Shown here: positions 54,364 through 62,323 of the stretch, piece by piece | Position numbering within the stretch: the first letter of the stretch is position 1 | Layout: every line of letters begins with the position of its first letter | Assembly (NCBI GenBank): GCA_902497065.1 | Contig: CABVDH010000007.1 | Span: 1 to 64,000 of the forward strand | Direction of reading: 5' to 3' | DNA length: 64,000 nucleotides | DNA from: an uncultured Collinsella sp. | GTDB taxonomy: Bacteria > Actinomycetota > Coriobacteriia > Coriobacteriales > Coriobacteriaceae | Made by a program: the position numbers and the translations under genes | Notes under the pieces: generated by a model | What the model was told of the DNA's origin: nothing | Seen by the model: the letters and a program-made list of their open reading frames with translations, nothing else | The model's database searches: none

Positions 54364-54858
54364 ATGGTCAAGACCAAGACCGAGCAGGCGATCATCAACG
54401 CGCTCGAGGCCGTCGCTCCCCAGCACGATGTCGACATCGTCGACGTCGAGCTCGTGGGTGCCACCAAGGCCCCCTGCGTGCGCGTGCGTATCGAGGGTGC
54501 CGAGGGTCAGAGCCTGTCGCTCAACGACGTCACGGCCAACACCAAGTGGGTCGGCGATGTGATTGAGGAGCTCGACCCCATCTCTTCGAGCTATACGCTC
54601 GAGGTGTCGAGCCCTGGCATGGCGCGCCCGCTACGCCGCCCGTGCGACTTTGCCCGCTTTGTGGGCGAGAACTGTGAGCTCACCTCCACCGCCACCGAGG
54701 GCCGTCGCAAGTACGCCGGCAAGATTGCCGCCGCCACCGAGGCGAACGTGACCCTCGAGCTCGAGGACGGCGAGTCCGTCACCCTCGATTTCTCTGATGT
54801 TAAAAAGTGCAAGTTGAAGCCCACCTACGACTTCAAGCCCGCGAAGGAAGGAAAGTAA
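54364..54858 (+). CDS. rimP: Ribosome maturation factor RimP
   Basis: The protein is 164 residues and needed for 30S subunit maturation. The N-terminal domain has VDIVDVELVGATKAPCVRVR and the conserved LEVSSPGMARPLRRPCDFAR. The SH3-like C-terminal domain has YAGKIAAATEANVTLELEDG. ATG 54364 is preceded by TGGAGG. It is 1 base from nusA, so the two are translated together. Its leader holds an intrinsic terminator. Confidence 0.93.
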   Translation: MVKTKTEQAIINALEAVAPQHDVDIVDVELVGATKAPCVRVRIEGAEGQSLSLNDVTANTKWVGDVIEELDPISSSYTLEVSSPGMARPLRRPCDFARFVGENCELTSTATEGRRKYAGKIAAATEANVTLELEDGESVTLDFSDVKKCKLKPTYDFKPAKEGK

Positions 54859-54859
54859 G

Positions 54860-56107
54860 ATGGCAGCATCCGACATGATGTCCGCCCTGATGGAGCTTTG
54901 CCAGGAGAAGCACATCGACCAGCTCTACCTGATCGACCGCCTGGAGCAGTCGCTCGCCAAGAGCTATGCCGAGATCCTGCATCTTGAGTGGGGCGCCAAG
55001 GTGACCATCGACCGCACCACCGGCAAGATCTACGTCTACCGTCTGGAGCCGATTGACGATTCCATGGACGAGGAAGGCAACTTCACCGAGTTCGAGGAGA
55101 TCGACGTCACCCCCAAGAACACGAGCCGCATCGCCGCCCAGCACGCCAAGGCCGAGATCAACGCCATCGTGCGCAACTCCGCCCGCGAGCAGATCTACGA
55201 GGAGTTCTCCGGCCGCATCGGTGACCTCATCAGCGGTACCGTGCTGCAGTCCACGCCCGACTTCACGATCGTCAAGATTCGCGAGGGCGTCGAGGCCGAG
55301 CTGCCGCACTTCGACCAGCGCCGTTACGAGAACGAGCGCAACGAGCGTCCGATGGGCGAGCGCTACCTGCACAACCAGCACATCAAGGCCGTGATTATCG
55401 ACGTTCGCGACCCCAACTCCAACCTGCAGCCGGTTCGTGGCGAGCACAGCCGTCCGCCGATTGTCATCTCCCGTACTCACCCCGAGCTCATGCGTCGTCT
55501 GTTTGAGCAGGAGGTGCCCGAGATCTATGAGGGCACCGTCCAGATCAAGTCGATCGCCCGCGAGCCCGGCCAGCGCTCTAAGGTCGCCGTCCACTCGCTC
55601 GACGACCGTCTGGATCCCGTGGGCGCCTGCGTCGGCCCCAAGGGCAGCCGTGTTCGCGCTGTCGTGGGCGAGCTCCGTGGCGAGCGCGTCGACGTCATCC
55701 TGTGGGATGCCGATCCTGCCGTCTACGTCGCCAACGCCCTGTCGCCCGCTAAGGTCACCCGCGTCCTCATCGACGAGGAGAAGGCCTACGCCGGCGTCAT
55801 CGTGCCCGACGACCAGCTGTCCCTCGCCATCGGCAAGGAGGGCCAGAACGCCCGCCTTGCCGCGCGCCTGACCGGCTGGCACATCGACATCAAGTCCGAG
55901 ACGCTTGCCGCCGACATCCTCAAGAACGTTCCCGTTCACGAGGAGCCCGCCGCCGACCTGATCGGTGACGAGGAGGACGAGGACGTCCGCCGCTGCGAGT
56001 ACGTGTCCGAGGACGGCATCCAGTGCCGCAACCAGGCTCGTCCCGGCTCCCGTTTCTGCGGTGTCCACGACACCGACGCCTTCGATGATGCGGAGGACCT
56101 GATCTAG
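54860..56107 (+). CDS. nusA: Transcription termination/antitermination factor NusA with extra C-terminal cysteine motif
   Basis: The protein is 415 residues. The N-terminal RNA polymerase-binding domain runs to about residue 130. The S1 domain is [22 protein letters not shown]1 and KH2 follow, with [19 protein letters not shown] and [20 protein letters not shown]. The last 60 residues are unusual for an actinobacterial NusA: an acidic stretch ([12 protein letters not shown]) and a C-x9-C-x10-C-x2-H arrangement ([11 protein letters not shown]...RFCGVHD) that may bind zinc. The ylxR gene normally found after nusA is absent; infB follows after only 91 bases. Confidence 0.95.
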   Translation: MAASDMMSALMELCQEKHIDQLYLIDRLEQSLAKSYAEILHLEWGAKVTIDRTTGKIYVYRLEPIDDSMDEEGNFTEFEEIDVTPKNTSRIAAQHAKAEINAIVRNSAREQIYEEFSGRIGDLISGTVLQSTPDFTIVKIREGVEAELPHFDQRRYENERNERPMGERYLHNQHIKAVIIDVRDPNSNLQPVRGEHSRPPIVISRTHPELMRRLFEQEVPEIYEGTVQIKSIAREPGQRSKVAVHSLDDRLDPVGACVGPKGSRVRAVVGELRGERVDVILWDADPAVYVANALSPAKVTRVLIDEEKAYAGVIVPDDQLSLAIGKEGQNARLAARLTGWHIDIKSETLAADILKNVPVHEEPAADLIGDEEDEDVRRCEYVSEDGIQCRNQARPGSRFCGVHDTDAFDDAEDLI

Positions 56108-56162
56108 CGCGCGGTCGCGCCGGGTGGGTCCTGGCGCGTCTCTCACGCTCGTTCAGTCTCTA

Positions 56163-56177
56163 GGCACCCAAGGTGCC
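56163..56177 (+). other. Short hairpin before infB
   Basis: GGCACC (56163-56168) pairs with GGTGCC (56172-56177), ending just before the infB ribosome site. It could tune translation of infB. Confidence 0.3.
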
Positions 56178-56198
56178 AGAAAGGGTAGGTGAAGTCAT

Positions 56199-58913
56199 AT
56201 GGCAAAAGTCCGTGTGTCCACCCTGGCCAAAGAGTTCGGCATGACCTCCAAGGAACTGATGGGTCATCTCGCCGATATGAAGATTCCCGCTAAGTCCGCT
56301 TCCTCCACCTTGGAGGACGCTTATGTCGCTATGGTCCGCAAGCAGCTCGCCTCGGTGATCGAGGCCCGCGCCCAGGAAGTCGAGGCCGCCAAGCAGGCCG
56401 AGGAGCAGGCAGCTGCCGCCGAGGAGGCCGCTCGCGCCGCCGAGGCCGAGCGCGAGCGCATCGCCGCCGAGAAGGCCCGCGAGGAGGAGCGTCGCCAGTT
56501 TGCCGCAGCCCAGGCTGCCGAGGAGGCTGCCCGCGCCGAGGCCGAGGCCAAGAAGAAGGCCGAGCAGGAGCGCCTTGCCCGCGAGAAGGAGGAGGCTGCC
56601 CGCGAGGCCCAGCGCCGCGCCGTTCCCGCTTCCGACTCCGGTTCGCGTTTCCGTTCGCTGCTCGACCAGATCGCCGCACAGGAGACCGTGCTCAAGGAGA
56701 AGAAGGACGCCGAGGACAAGGCCAAGGCCGAGCGCGCCGCCGAGCGCGGTAACCGTCGTGGCGGCAACAACGACCGCCGCGGTGGCCGTCGTAACGATCG
56801 CAACGCCTCAGACAACAACTCCGAGCGCAACGCCTCCGAGAGCCGTCCGCACAGCCATCGCACCAACGCCAGCAACAACGTCGCTGCCGGCATGGACTTC
56901 CCCAACCCCGACAAGCAGGGCAAGGGCAAGAAGCGCAAGGGCGGTCACAACAACGAAGAGGACCACTACAGCCGCATGGCTCGCGAGGCCGAGGAGTACA
57001 GCCGCGAGAAGGTGCTCGAGGAGGCTCGTGCCGCCGTCGAGGAGGCCTCTCGCGAGTCCACCGGTCGCCGCAAGAAGCGCAAGGAGAAGCGCGAGCGCGA
57101 GGCTGCCAAGGCTCAGGAGGAGCGCAAGATAGAGGAGGCGCTGGCCCAGGGCGTGAACCCCGAGGACCTCGACGCCATCAAGGTCTCCCAGGGCGTTACC
57201 GTCCAGGAGCTTGCCGAGGCGCTCGACGTTCCGGCCAACGACATCATCAAGCGCCTGTTCCTGCTGGGTACGCCGCTCACGATGACGCAGTCCATGTCCG
57301 ACGACCTCGTCGAGCTCGTTGCCGACGACCTGGGTCGTCAGATCAAGATCATCACCCCCGAGGAGGAGAACACCTTCTCGTTCTACGACGATCCCGCCGA
57401 CCTTAAGCCGCGCGCCCCGGTCGTCACCGTCATGGGCCACGTCGACCACGGCAAGACGTCGCTGCTCGACGCCATTCGTCACACCGGCGTTGCTGCCGGC
57501 GAGGCGGGCGGCATTACGCAGGCTATCGGCGCTTCGCAGGTCATGATCAACGACCGCAAGATTACCTTTATCGATACCCCGGGTCACGCCACCTTTACGG
57601 CTATGCGTGCCCGCGGTGCCAAGGTGACCGACATCGTCATTCTGATCGTGGCTGCCGACGACGGCGTCATGCCTCAGACCGTCGAGTCGATCAACCACGC
57701 CAAGGCCGCCGGCGTACCCATCGTCGTCGCCGTCAACAAGATCGATAAGCCGGGCGCCAACCCCGACCGTGTGCGTCAGGAGCTCACCGAGTACGGCGTC
57801 ATCCCCGAGGAGTGGGGCGGACAGAACATGTTCGTCAACATCTCGGCTAAGCAGAAGATCGGTATCGACGACCTTCTGGAGACCGTGCTGCTCCAGGCCG
57901 ACGTGCTCGAGCTCAAGGCCAACCCGGACACCTTTGCCTCCGGCAACGTCCTCGAGGCCAAGCTCGACAAGGGCCGTGGCTCGGTTGCTACCGTGCTCGT
58001 GACCCGCGGTACCCTGCACGTGGGCGATACACTGGTCGCCGGCCTTACCTACGGTCGCGTCCGTGCCATGCTCGACCCCAAGGGCCGCGCCGTCACCGAG
58101 GCCGGTCCCTCCGACGCCGTCGAGATTCTGGGCCTGCAGTCCGTGCCCAACGCCGGTGACGAGTTCCGCGTGTTCGAGGACGAGCGCGAGGCTCGTGCCC
58201 TGGCCGACGAGCGTTCGCTCAAGGCCCGTATCGAGGAGCAGAGCCGCGTCAAGCACGTCACGCTCGAGAACCTCTTCGAGACTATTGCCGACGCCGAGGT
58301 CAAGGAGCTCAACCTGATCATCAAGGCAGACGTCCAGGGTTCCATCGAGGCTCTTCAGGACTCGCTCGACAAGATGGATCAGTCCGAGGTTCGCATCAAC
58401 ACGATCCACTCCGCTGTCGGCGCCATCAACGAGACCGACGTCGTCCTGGCCGACGCCTCCAACGCCATCATCATCGGCTTTGGCGTCCGTCCCGACGGTA
58501 AGGCCCGCTCCGCTGCCGAGCGCGAGGGCGTCGAGATCCGTTGCTACGACGTTATCTACAAGTGCCTCGAGGAGCTCGACGCCGCCCGTATCGGCATGCT
58601 CAAGCCCACCGAGGTCGAGGTCGCCACGGGTACCGCGACCGTCCTGGACACCTTCAAGGTGCCCAAAGTCGGTATCGCCGCCGGTGTCCGCGTCGAGGAG
58701 GGCGAGATCGCCGCGACCGATTCCGTGCGTCTGGTGCGCGACGGTATCGTAGTCTTCAACGGCAAGATCGCCTCGATGCGCCACTACAAGGACGAGGCCA
58801 AGAGCCTCAAGAGCGGTTCCGAGGGCGGCATTGGCCTGGAGAACTTCCAGGACATCAAGCCCGGCGACCAGATCGAGGGTTACCGCATCGACCAGGTTGC
58901 CCGTACCGAGTAG
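56199..58913 (+). CDS. infB: Translation initiation factor IF-2
   Basis: The protein is 904 residues. The N-terminal IF2-N domain (VRVSTLAKEFGMTSKELMGH) is followed by a long Ala/Glu/Arg-rich charged linker (about residues 50-330, with an RRGGNNDRRGGRRNDRN stretch). A second IF2-N motif (VTVQELAEALDVPANDIIKR) precedes the G domain: G1 VMGHVDHGKTSLLDAI, G3 FIDTPGHATFTAM, G4 VAVNKIDKPG. Domains II-IV complete the fMet-tRNA binding part. It is a GTPase that places initiator tRNA on the 30S subunit. AGGTGA lies 8 bases before ATG 56199. Confidence 0.97.
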   Translation: MAKVRVSTLAKEFGMTSKELMGHLADMKIPAKSASSTLEDAYVAMVRKQLASVIEARAQEVEAAKQAEEQAAAAEEAARAAEAERERIAAEKAREEERRQFAAAQAAEEAARAEAEAKKKAEQERLAREKEEAAREAQRRAVPASDSGSRFRSLLDQIAAQETVLKEKKDAEDKAKAERAAERGNRRGGNNDRRGGRRNDRNASDNNSERNASESRPHSHRTNASNNVAAGMDFPNPDKQGKGKKRKGGHNNEEDHYSRMAREAEEYSREKVLEEARAAVEEASRESTGRRKKRKEKREREAAKAQEERKIEEALAQGVNPEDLDAIKVSQGVTVQELAEALDVPANDIIKRLFLLGTPLTMTQSMSDDLVELVADDLGRQIKIITPEEENTFSFYDDPADLKPRAPVVTVMGHVDHGKTSLLDAIRHTGVAAGEAGGITQAIGASQVMINDRKITFIDTPGHATFTAMRARGAKVTDIVILIVAADDGVMPQTVESINHAKAAGVPIVVAVNKIDKPGANPDRVRQELTEYGVIPEEWGGQNMFVNISAKQKIGIDDLLETVLLQADVLELKANPDTFASGNVLEAKLDKGRGSVATVLVTRGTLHVGDTLVAGLTYGRVRAMLDPKGRAVTEAGPSDAVEILGLQSVPNAGDEFRVFEDEREARALADERSLKARIEEQSRVKHVTLENLFETIADAEVKELNLIIKADVQGSIEALQDSLDKMDQSEVRINTIHSAVGAINETDVVLADASNAIIIGFGVRPDGKARSAAEREGVEIRCYDVIYKCLEELDAARIGMLKPTEVEVATGTATVLDTFKVPKVGIAAGVRVEEGEIAATDSVRLVRDGIVVFNGKIASMRHYKDEAKSLKSGSEGGIGLENFQDIKPGDQIEGYRIDQVARTE

Positions 58914-58924
58914 GGGGTAGCGCT

Positions 58925-59335
58925 ATGAAGCAAACGCAGGCAACCCGCCGTCTGGGCGAGCAGCTTCGCGAGAAGCTCGGTTATATCCTGCTCTTTGAGG
59001 TTTCCGATCCGCGTCTCGACCTGGTTACTTTGACCGCGGTCGAGGTCGCGGTGGACCGTTCGTTCGCGCGTGTGTACGTGTCGTGCGATGCGAGCCGCTA
59101 CGACGAGGTCATGGAGGCGCTCGCAAGCGCCAAGGGCCGCATTCGTAGCCTGTTGGCTCGCTCGCTCGATTGGCGTGTCACGCCCGAGCTTGATTTTCGC
59201 ATCGATCGCTCGACCGATGAGGCCGAGCGCATCACGCGTGCGCTGGAAAACGTTCCCGCCACGCTTGCGATCGAAAAGGACGAGGACGGCTATCCGATAG
59301 CGGATGCCGCCCAGGAGGCAGCTTTAGATGACTAA
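58925..59335 (+). CDS. rbfA: 30S ribosome-binding factor RbfA
   Basis: The protein is 136 residues, a single KH-like domain. LGEQLREKLGYILLFEVSDP and VEVAVDRSFARVYVS match the family, and the usual RS-L-L-ARSLDWRVTPELDFRID segment follows near residue 80. It acts on 16S rRNA maturation in late 30S assembly. ATG 58925 has TAGGGGGTAG upstream. It starts 11 bases after infB and overlaps the next gene by 8 bases. Confidence 0.92.
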   Translation: MKQTQATRRLGEQLREKLGYILLFEVSDPRLDLVTLTAVEVAVDRSFARVYVSCDASRYDEVMEALASAKGRIRSLLARSLDWRVTPELDFRIDRSTDEAERITRALENVPATLAIEKDEDGYPIADAAQEAALDD

Positions 59336-60371
59336 TTCCGCCGACCTCGCCTCGTGTGAGTCTGCAGATATTCAGCGACGCATCCTCGAGCTCATCGAGG
59401 GTGCGTCCTCCATTGCGATTTCGGGACATACTTCTCCCGATGGCGATGCCTTGGGCTCCGTATTGGGTCTGGGCCTTTCGCTCATGAAGTTTTTCCCCAA
59501 CAAGGACATTGCCCTGCTGCTGGCAGACGATGACCCGGTTCCGCGCATCTACCGCTTTATGGAGGGTGCCGATCGTCTGGTGCCGGCATCTACGTACACC
59601 GGCAATCCGGACCTGTTCATCTCGGTGGACGTGCCGGTTGTCGAGCGCCTCAATAATTCCGCCGAGGTGCTCCGTCGCTCCAAGCATGTGGTGTGCTTCG
59701 ATCACCATCCGGCGCGCGAGGAGTTTGCCGAGCTCAGTCTGAGGCGCGTTGAAGCTGCAGCCTGCGCCATGATCATCGACCGCTTCTTGGACAATTGTGG
59801 CATTGTTGCACGTGATGGCGTTGCGACCTGCCTGCTGTGTGGCTTGGTTACCGATACCGGCCGTTTTCAGTACCAAAACGCCGATGCCGCCGCGTTCCAT
59901 GCGGCATCGCGTCTGGTTGCCCACGGTGCCGATCCGGCGCGTGTGGCACTCGAGGTATACCAGAGCATGCGCGTTGAGTTTTTGCACCTCAAGTCCATCG
60001 TTATGGGCCGCATTAAGACGGTCGCGCATGGGCGCGTGGCGTATAGCTATGCCTACCAGAGCGACCTTGAGGCCTGCGGCGTCACCTCGGACGAGTGCGA
60101 CGGCCTGGTCGATGTGGTGCGTTCGGTGATGGGCGTCGAGGTCTGCATGTTCTTAAAGGGCATTGAGGGCGATACCAAGGTGCGTGGCAACCTGCGCTCC
60201 AAGGGCGACCTCGATGTGTCCGAGATTGCTGCCAACTTTGGCGGTGGCGGGCATCATGCCGCCGCCGGCTTTTCCAACAACGGAACAATTCGCGAGACGC
60301 TCGCTGTGGCACTTCCCATGCTGGCCGAGCTGGTGGGGGAGGATCCCGCTTCGGTGACCGTCGAGCTCTAA
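59328..60371 (+). CDS. nrnA: DHH-family nanoRNase / pAp phosphatase (NrnA type)
   Basis: The protein is 347 residues. The DHH domain has metal-binding motifs GHTSPDGDALGSVLG, FISVDVP and VVCFDHHPAREEF, plus GLVTDTGRFQYQN. The DHHA1 domain ends in ANFGGGGHHAAAGF. It is expected to degrade 2-5 nt RNAs or dinucleotides and to dephosphorylate pAp. Presence between rbfA and truB is the standard order in Gram-positives. The start overlaps the end of rbfA. Confidence 0.9.
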   Translation: MTNSADLASCESADIQRRILELIEGASSIAISGHTSPDGDALGSVLGLGLSLMKFFPNKDIALLLADDDPVPRIYRFMEGADRLVPASTYTGNPDLFISVDVPVVERLNNSAEVLRRSKHVVCFDHHPAREEFAELSLRRVEAAACAMIIDRFLDNCGIVARDGVATCLLCGLVTDTGRFQYQNADAAAFHAASRLVAHGADPARVALEVYQSMRVEFLHLKSIVMGRIKTVAHGRVAYSYAYQSDLEACGVTSDECDGLVDVVRSVMGVEVCMFLKGIEGDTKVRGNLRSKGDLDVSEIAANFGGGGHHAAAGFSNNGTIRETLAVALPMLAELVGEDPASVTVEL

Positions 60372-60386
60372 CTTATTGGATGGTAC

Positions 60387-61319
60387 ATGGCTCGTCGAAC
60401 GCCTTCTCAATTGAATATGCTGCTCGCCGTCGATAAGCCGGTGGGTTGCACGTCCCATGACGTGGTCTCGCAATGCCGACGCGCTCTCCATGAGCGGCGC
60501 GTCGGCCATGCCGGTACGCTCGACCCCATGGCATCGGGTGTCATGGTTGTGGGCGTGGGTCAGGCCACCCGTTTGCTGGGTATGCTCACGCTCGATACCA
60601 AAAGCTACGTCGCCGACATCTCGTTTGGTGCCGAGACCAATACCGATGATGCGGAGGGCGAGGCGGTCCGCACGGTGGCTGTTGCCAACGAGCTCCGCGA
60701 TCCTGCCTATGCCCGTGAGCACTTGGCCGCCATGCTGGGTCCGCAGATGCAGGTGCCGCCGGCGTTTTCGGCTATCTCGGTCAATGGCGTTCGCGCCTAC
60801 AAGTCTGCTCGCGAGGGCAATGCGGTGGACCTACCTCCACGCCCCGTCGAGGTTTATGCCGCCGACCTGATCGCCGTGGGCGGTGAGGGTGATTCGTGTG
60901 TGTGGACCGTGGCGTTCTCGGTGAGCAAGGGCACCTATATCCGTGCGCTCGCTCGCGACCTGGGCCGCGCCTGCGAGAGCGCCGCGCACATTTCCGCGCT
61001 GCGCCGCACGGCCTCCGGTGTTGTTTCCATTGGCGCCTGTCATGCGGTGGAGGAGCTTTCTCCCGAGTCCGCGGCTAGCTTTGCTCTGGATCCCATTGCA
61101 GCCCTGGGCGCCACGCGTGTTGACTTGCCGGGTAATCTTGCCGACGACCTGCTCTGCGGCCGTCGCATTCCCGTTGAGCGTGCGCTTGCCGATTTCGATG
61201 CCTCGAAGGCGCCGTTTGCGCTGGTGCTCGATGGGGGACTCAAGGCGCTCGCCCGCATTGAGGGTGGCCGCTTTGTTATGGAGCACGTGTTTCCGCAGGC
61301 AATCGGCGGTGTTCGATGA
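60387..61319 (+). CDS. truB: tRNA pseudouridine(55) synthase
   Basis: The protein is 310 residues and makes pseudouridine 55 in the T loop of tRNAs. The catalytic Asp46 lies in VGHAGTLDPMASGVMVVG. N-terminal LLAVDKPVGCTSHDVV and later YVADISFGAETNTDDAEG are family signatures, and SVSKGTYIRALARDLGRA is a further conserved block. The start is ATG 60387. Its TGA overlaps the ATG of ribF (ATGA), so they are coupled. Confidence 0.95.
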   Translation: MARRTPSQLNMLLAVDKPVGCTSHDVVSQCRRALHERRVGHAGTLDPMASGVMVVGVGQATRLLGMLTLDTKSYVADISFGAETNTDDAEGEAVRTVAVANELRDPAYAREHLAAMLGPQMQVPPAFSAISVNGVRAYKSAREGNAVDLPPRPVEVYAADLIAVGGEGDSCVWTVAFSVSKGTYIRALARDLGRACESAAHISALRRTASGVVSIGACHAVEELSPESAASFALDPIAALGATRVDLPGNLADDLLCGRRIPVERALADFDASKAPFALVLDGGLKALARIEGGRFVMEHVFPQAIGGVR

Positions 61320-62323
61320 TGTTTTCCGCTCGCGAGCTCGCGCGTGTCTTTTTCGCGGGCGAGTCGGACGAGGCTCGCATCGTTACTGCCGATACGTTTG
61401 ATAAGTGCGAGCACTTGGGTGCCGCATCGATCGCCATTGGCGTGTTCGATGGCGTGCACCGTGGACACCAGGAGCTCATTACGGCGCTTGTCCGTGATGC
61501 CCGTGCCCATGGCTGCAAGGCAGTCGTAGTTACCTTCGATCCCGACCCGGACGTTGTGGTGAGCTCTTCGCCCGCTCAAAAATTGATGACGACGGCCGAC
61601 CGTCTGCATGCCTTGGCTCAGACCGGGGTCGATGTGGTGGTGGCCGTTCCCTTTACGCCAGAGGTTGCGGTACTCGACCATGTTGATTTTCTCTCGCTGG
61701 TGTCGCGTCTGGTCGACATTCGCTCGATTCGCGTTGGCAGTGACTTTAGGCTGGGTCGTGGCGGTGCTTCTGGTGTTGCCGAGATGCGCTCCTGGGGTTC
61801 CGAGCGCGGCGTTGACGTGTATGGTCACGACCTGCTTTGCGAGGGCGGTGAGGCCATTTGCGCCACCCGCATTCGTCATGAGCTGGGACAGGGCCATGTG
61901 GAGCTTGCTGCTGAGTTACTCGGCCGTCCGTATATGGTGCGTGGCGGTGTTATTCGCGGCCGTCACGAGGGTTCTGGCATGGGCTTTCCCACGGCAAACT
62001 TGCAGGTTCCCGACGGCATTCAGGTGCCAGCCGATGGCGTGTATGAGGGTCTGGTGCTGGTCAATGACATCGTGTGGCCCGCTGCCGTTAACGTCGGACT
62101 GCCGCCGACGTATGCCGACGATGCCGCTTCGGCGCATCTCGAGGCCAACTTAATTGGTTATACGGGCGACCTGTACGGCGCTTTCGTTTCGCTGGCGTTT
62201 ACGCGCTGGCTGCGTCCCTCGCGTGTGTTCGATTCGCTGGATGAGTTGATCGCGACCGTCGAGGGTAATATCGAAGATATTCGTCACAACTTGGGCGATC
62301 AGGGGGTGAGCATCCGTGATTAG
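61316..62323 (+). CDS. ribF: Bifunctional riboflavin kinase / FAD synthetase
   Basis: The protein is 335 residues and makes FMN and then FAD. The N-terminal FAD synthetase domain has AIGVFDGVHRGHQELI (HxGH-like nucleotidyltransferase motif) and VVTFDPDP. The SIRVGSDFRLGRGGASGV segment follows, and CATRIRHELGQGHVELAAEL matches the ISSTxIR region. The C-terminal riboflavin kinase domain has GMGFPTANLQVP and PAAVNVGLPPTY. ATG 61316 overlaps the truB stop. It overlaps the dnaG GTG start by 8 bases. Confidence 0.94.
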   Translation: MMFSARELARVFFAGESDEARIVTADTFDKCEHLGAASIAIGVFDGVHRGHQELITALVRDARAHGCKAVVVTFDPDPDVVVSSSPAQKLMTTADRLHALAQTGVDVVVAVPFTPEVAVLDHVDFLSLVSRLVDIRSIRVGSDFRLGRGGASGVAEMRSWGSERGVDVYGHDLLCEGGEAICATRIRHELGQGHVELAAELLGRPYMVRGGVIRGRHEGSGMGFPTANLQVPDGIQVPADGVYEGLVLVNDIVWPAAVNVGLPPTYADDAASAHLEANLIGYTGDLYGAFVSLAFTRWLRPSRVFDSLDELIATVEGNIEDIRHNLGDQGVSIRD

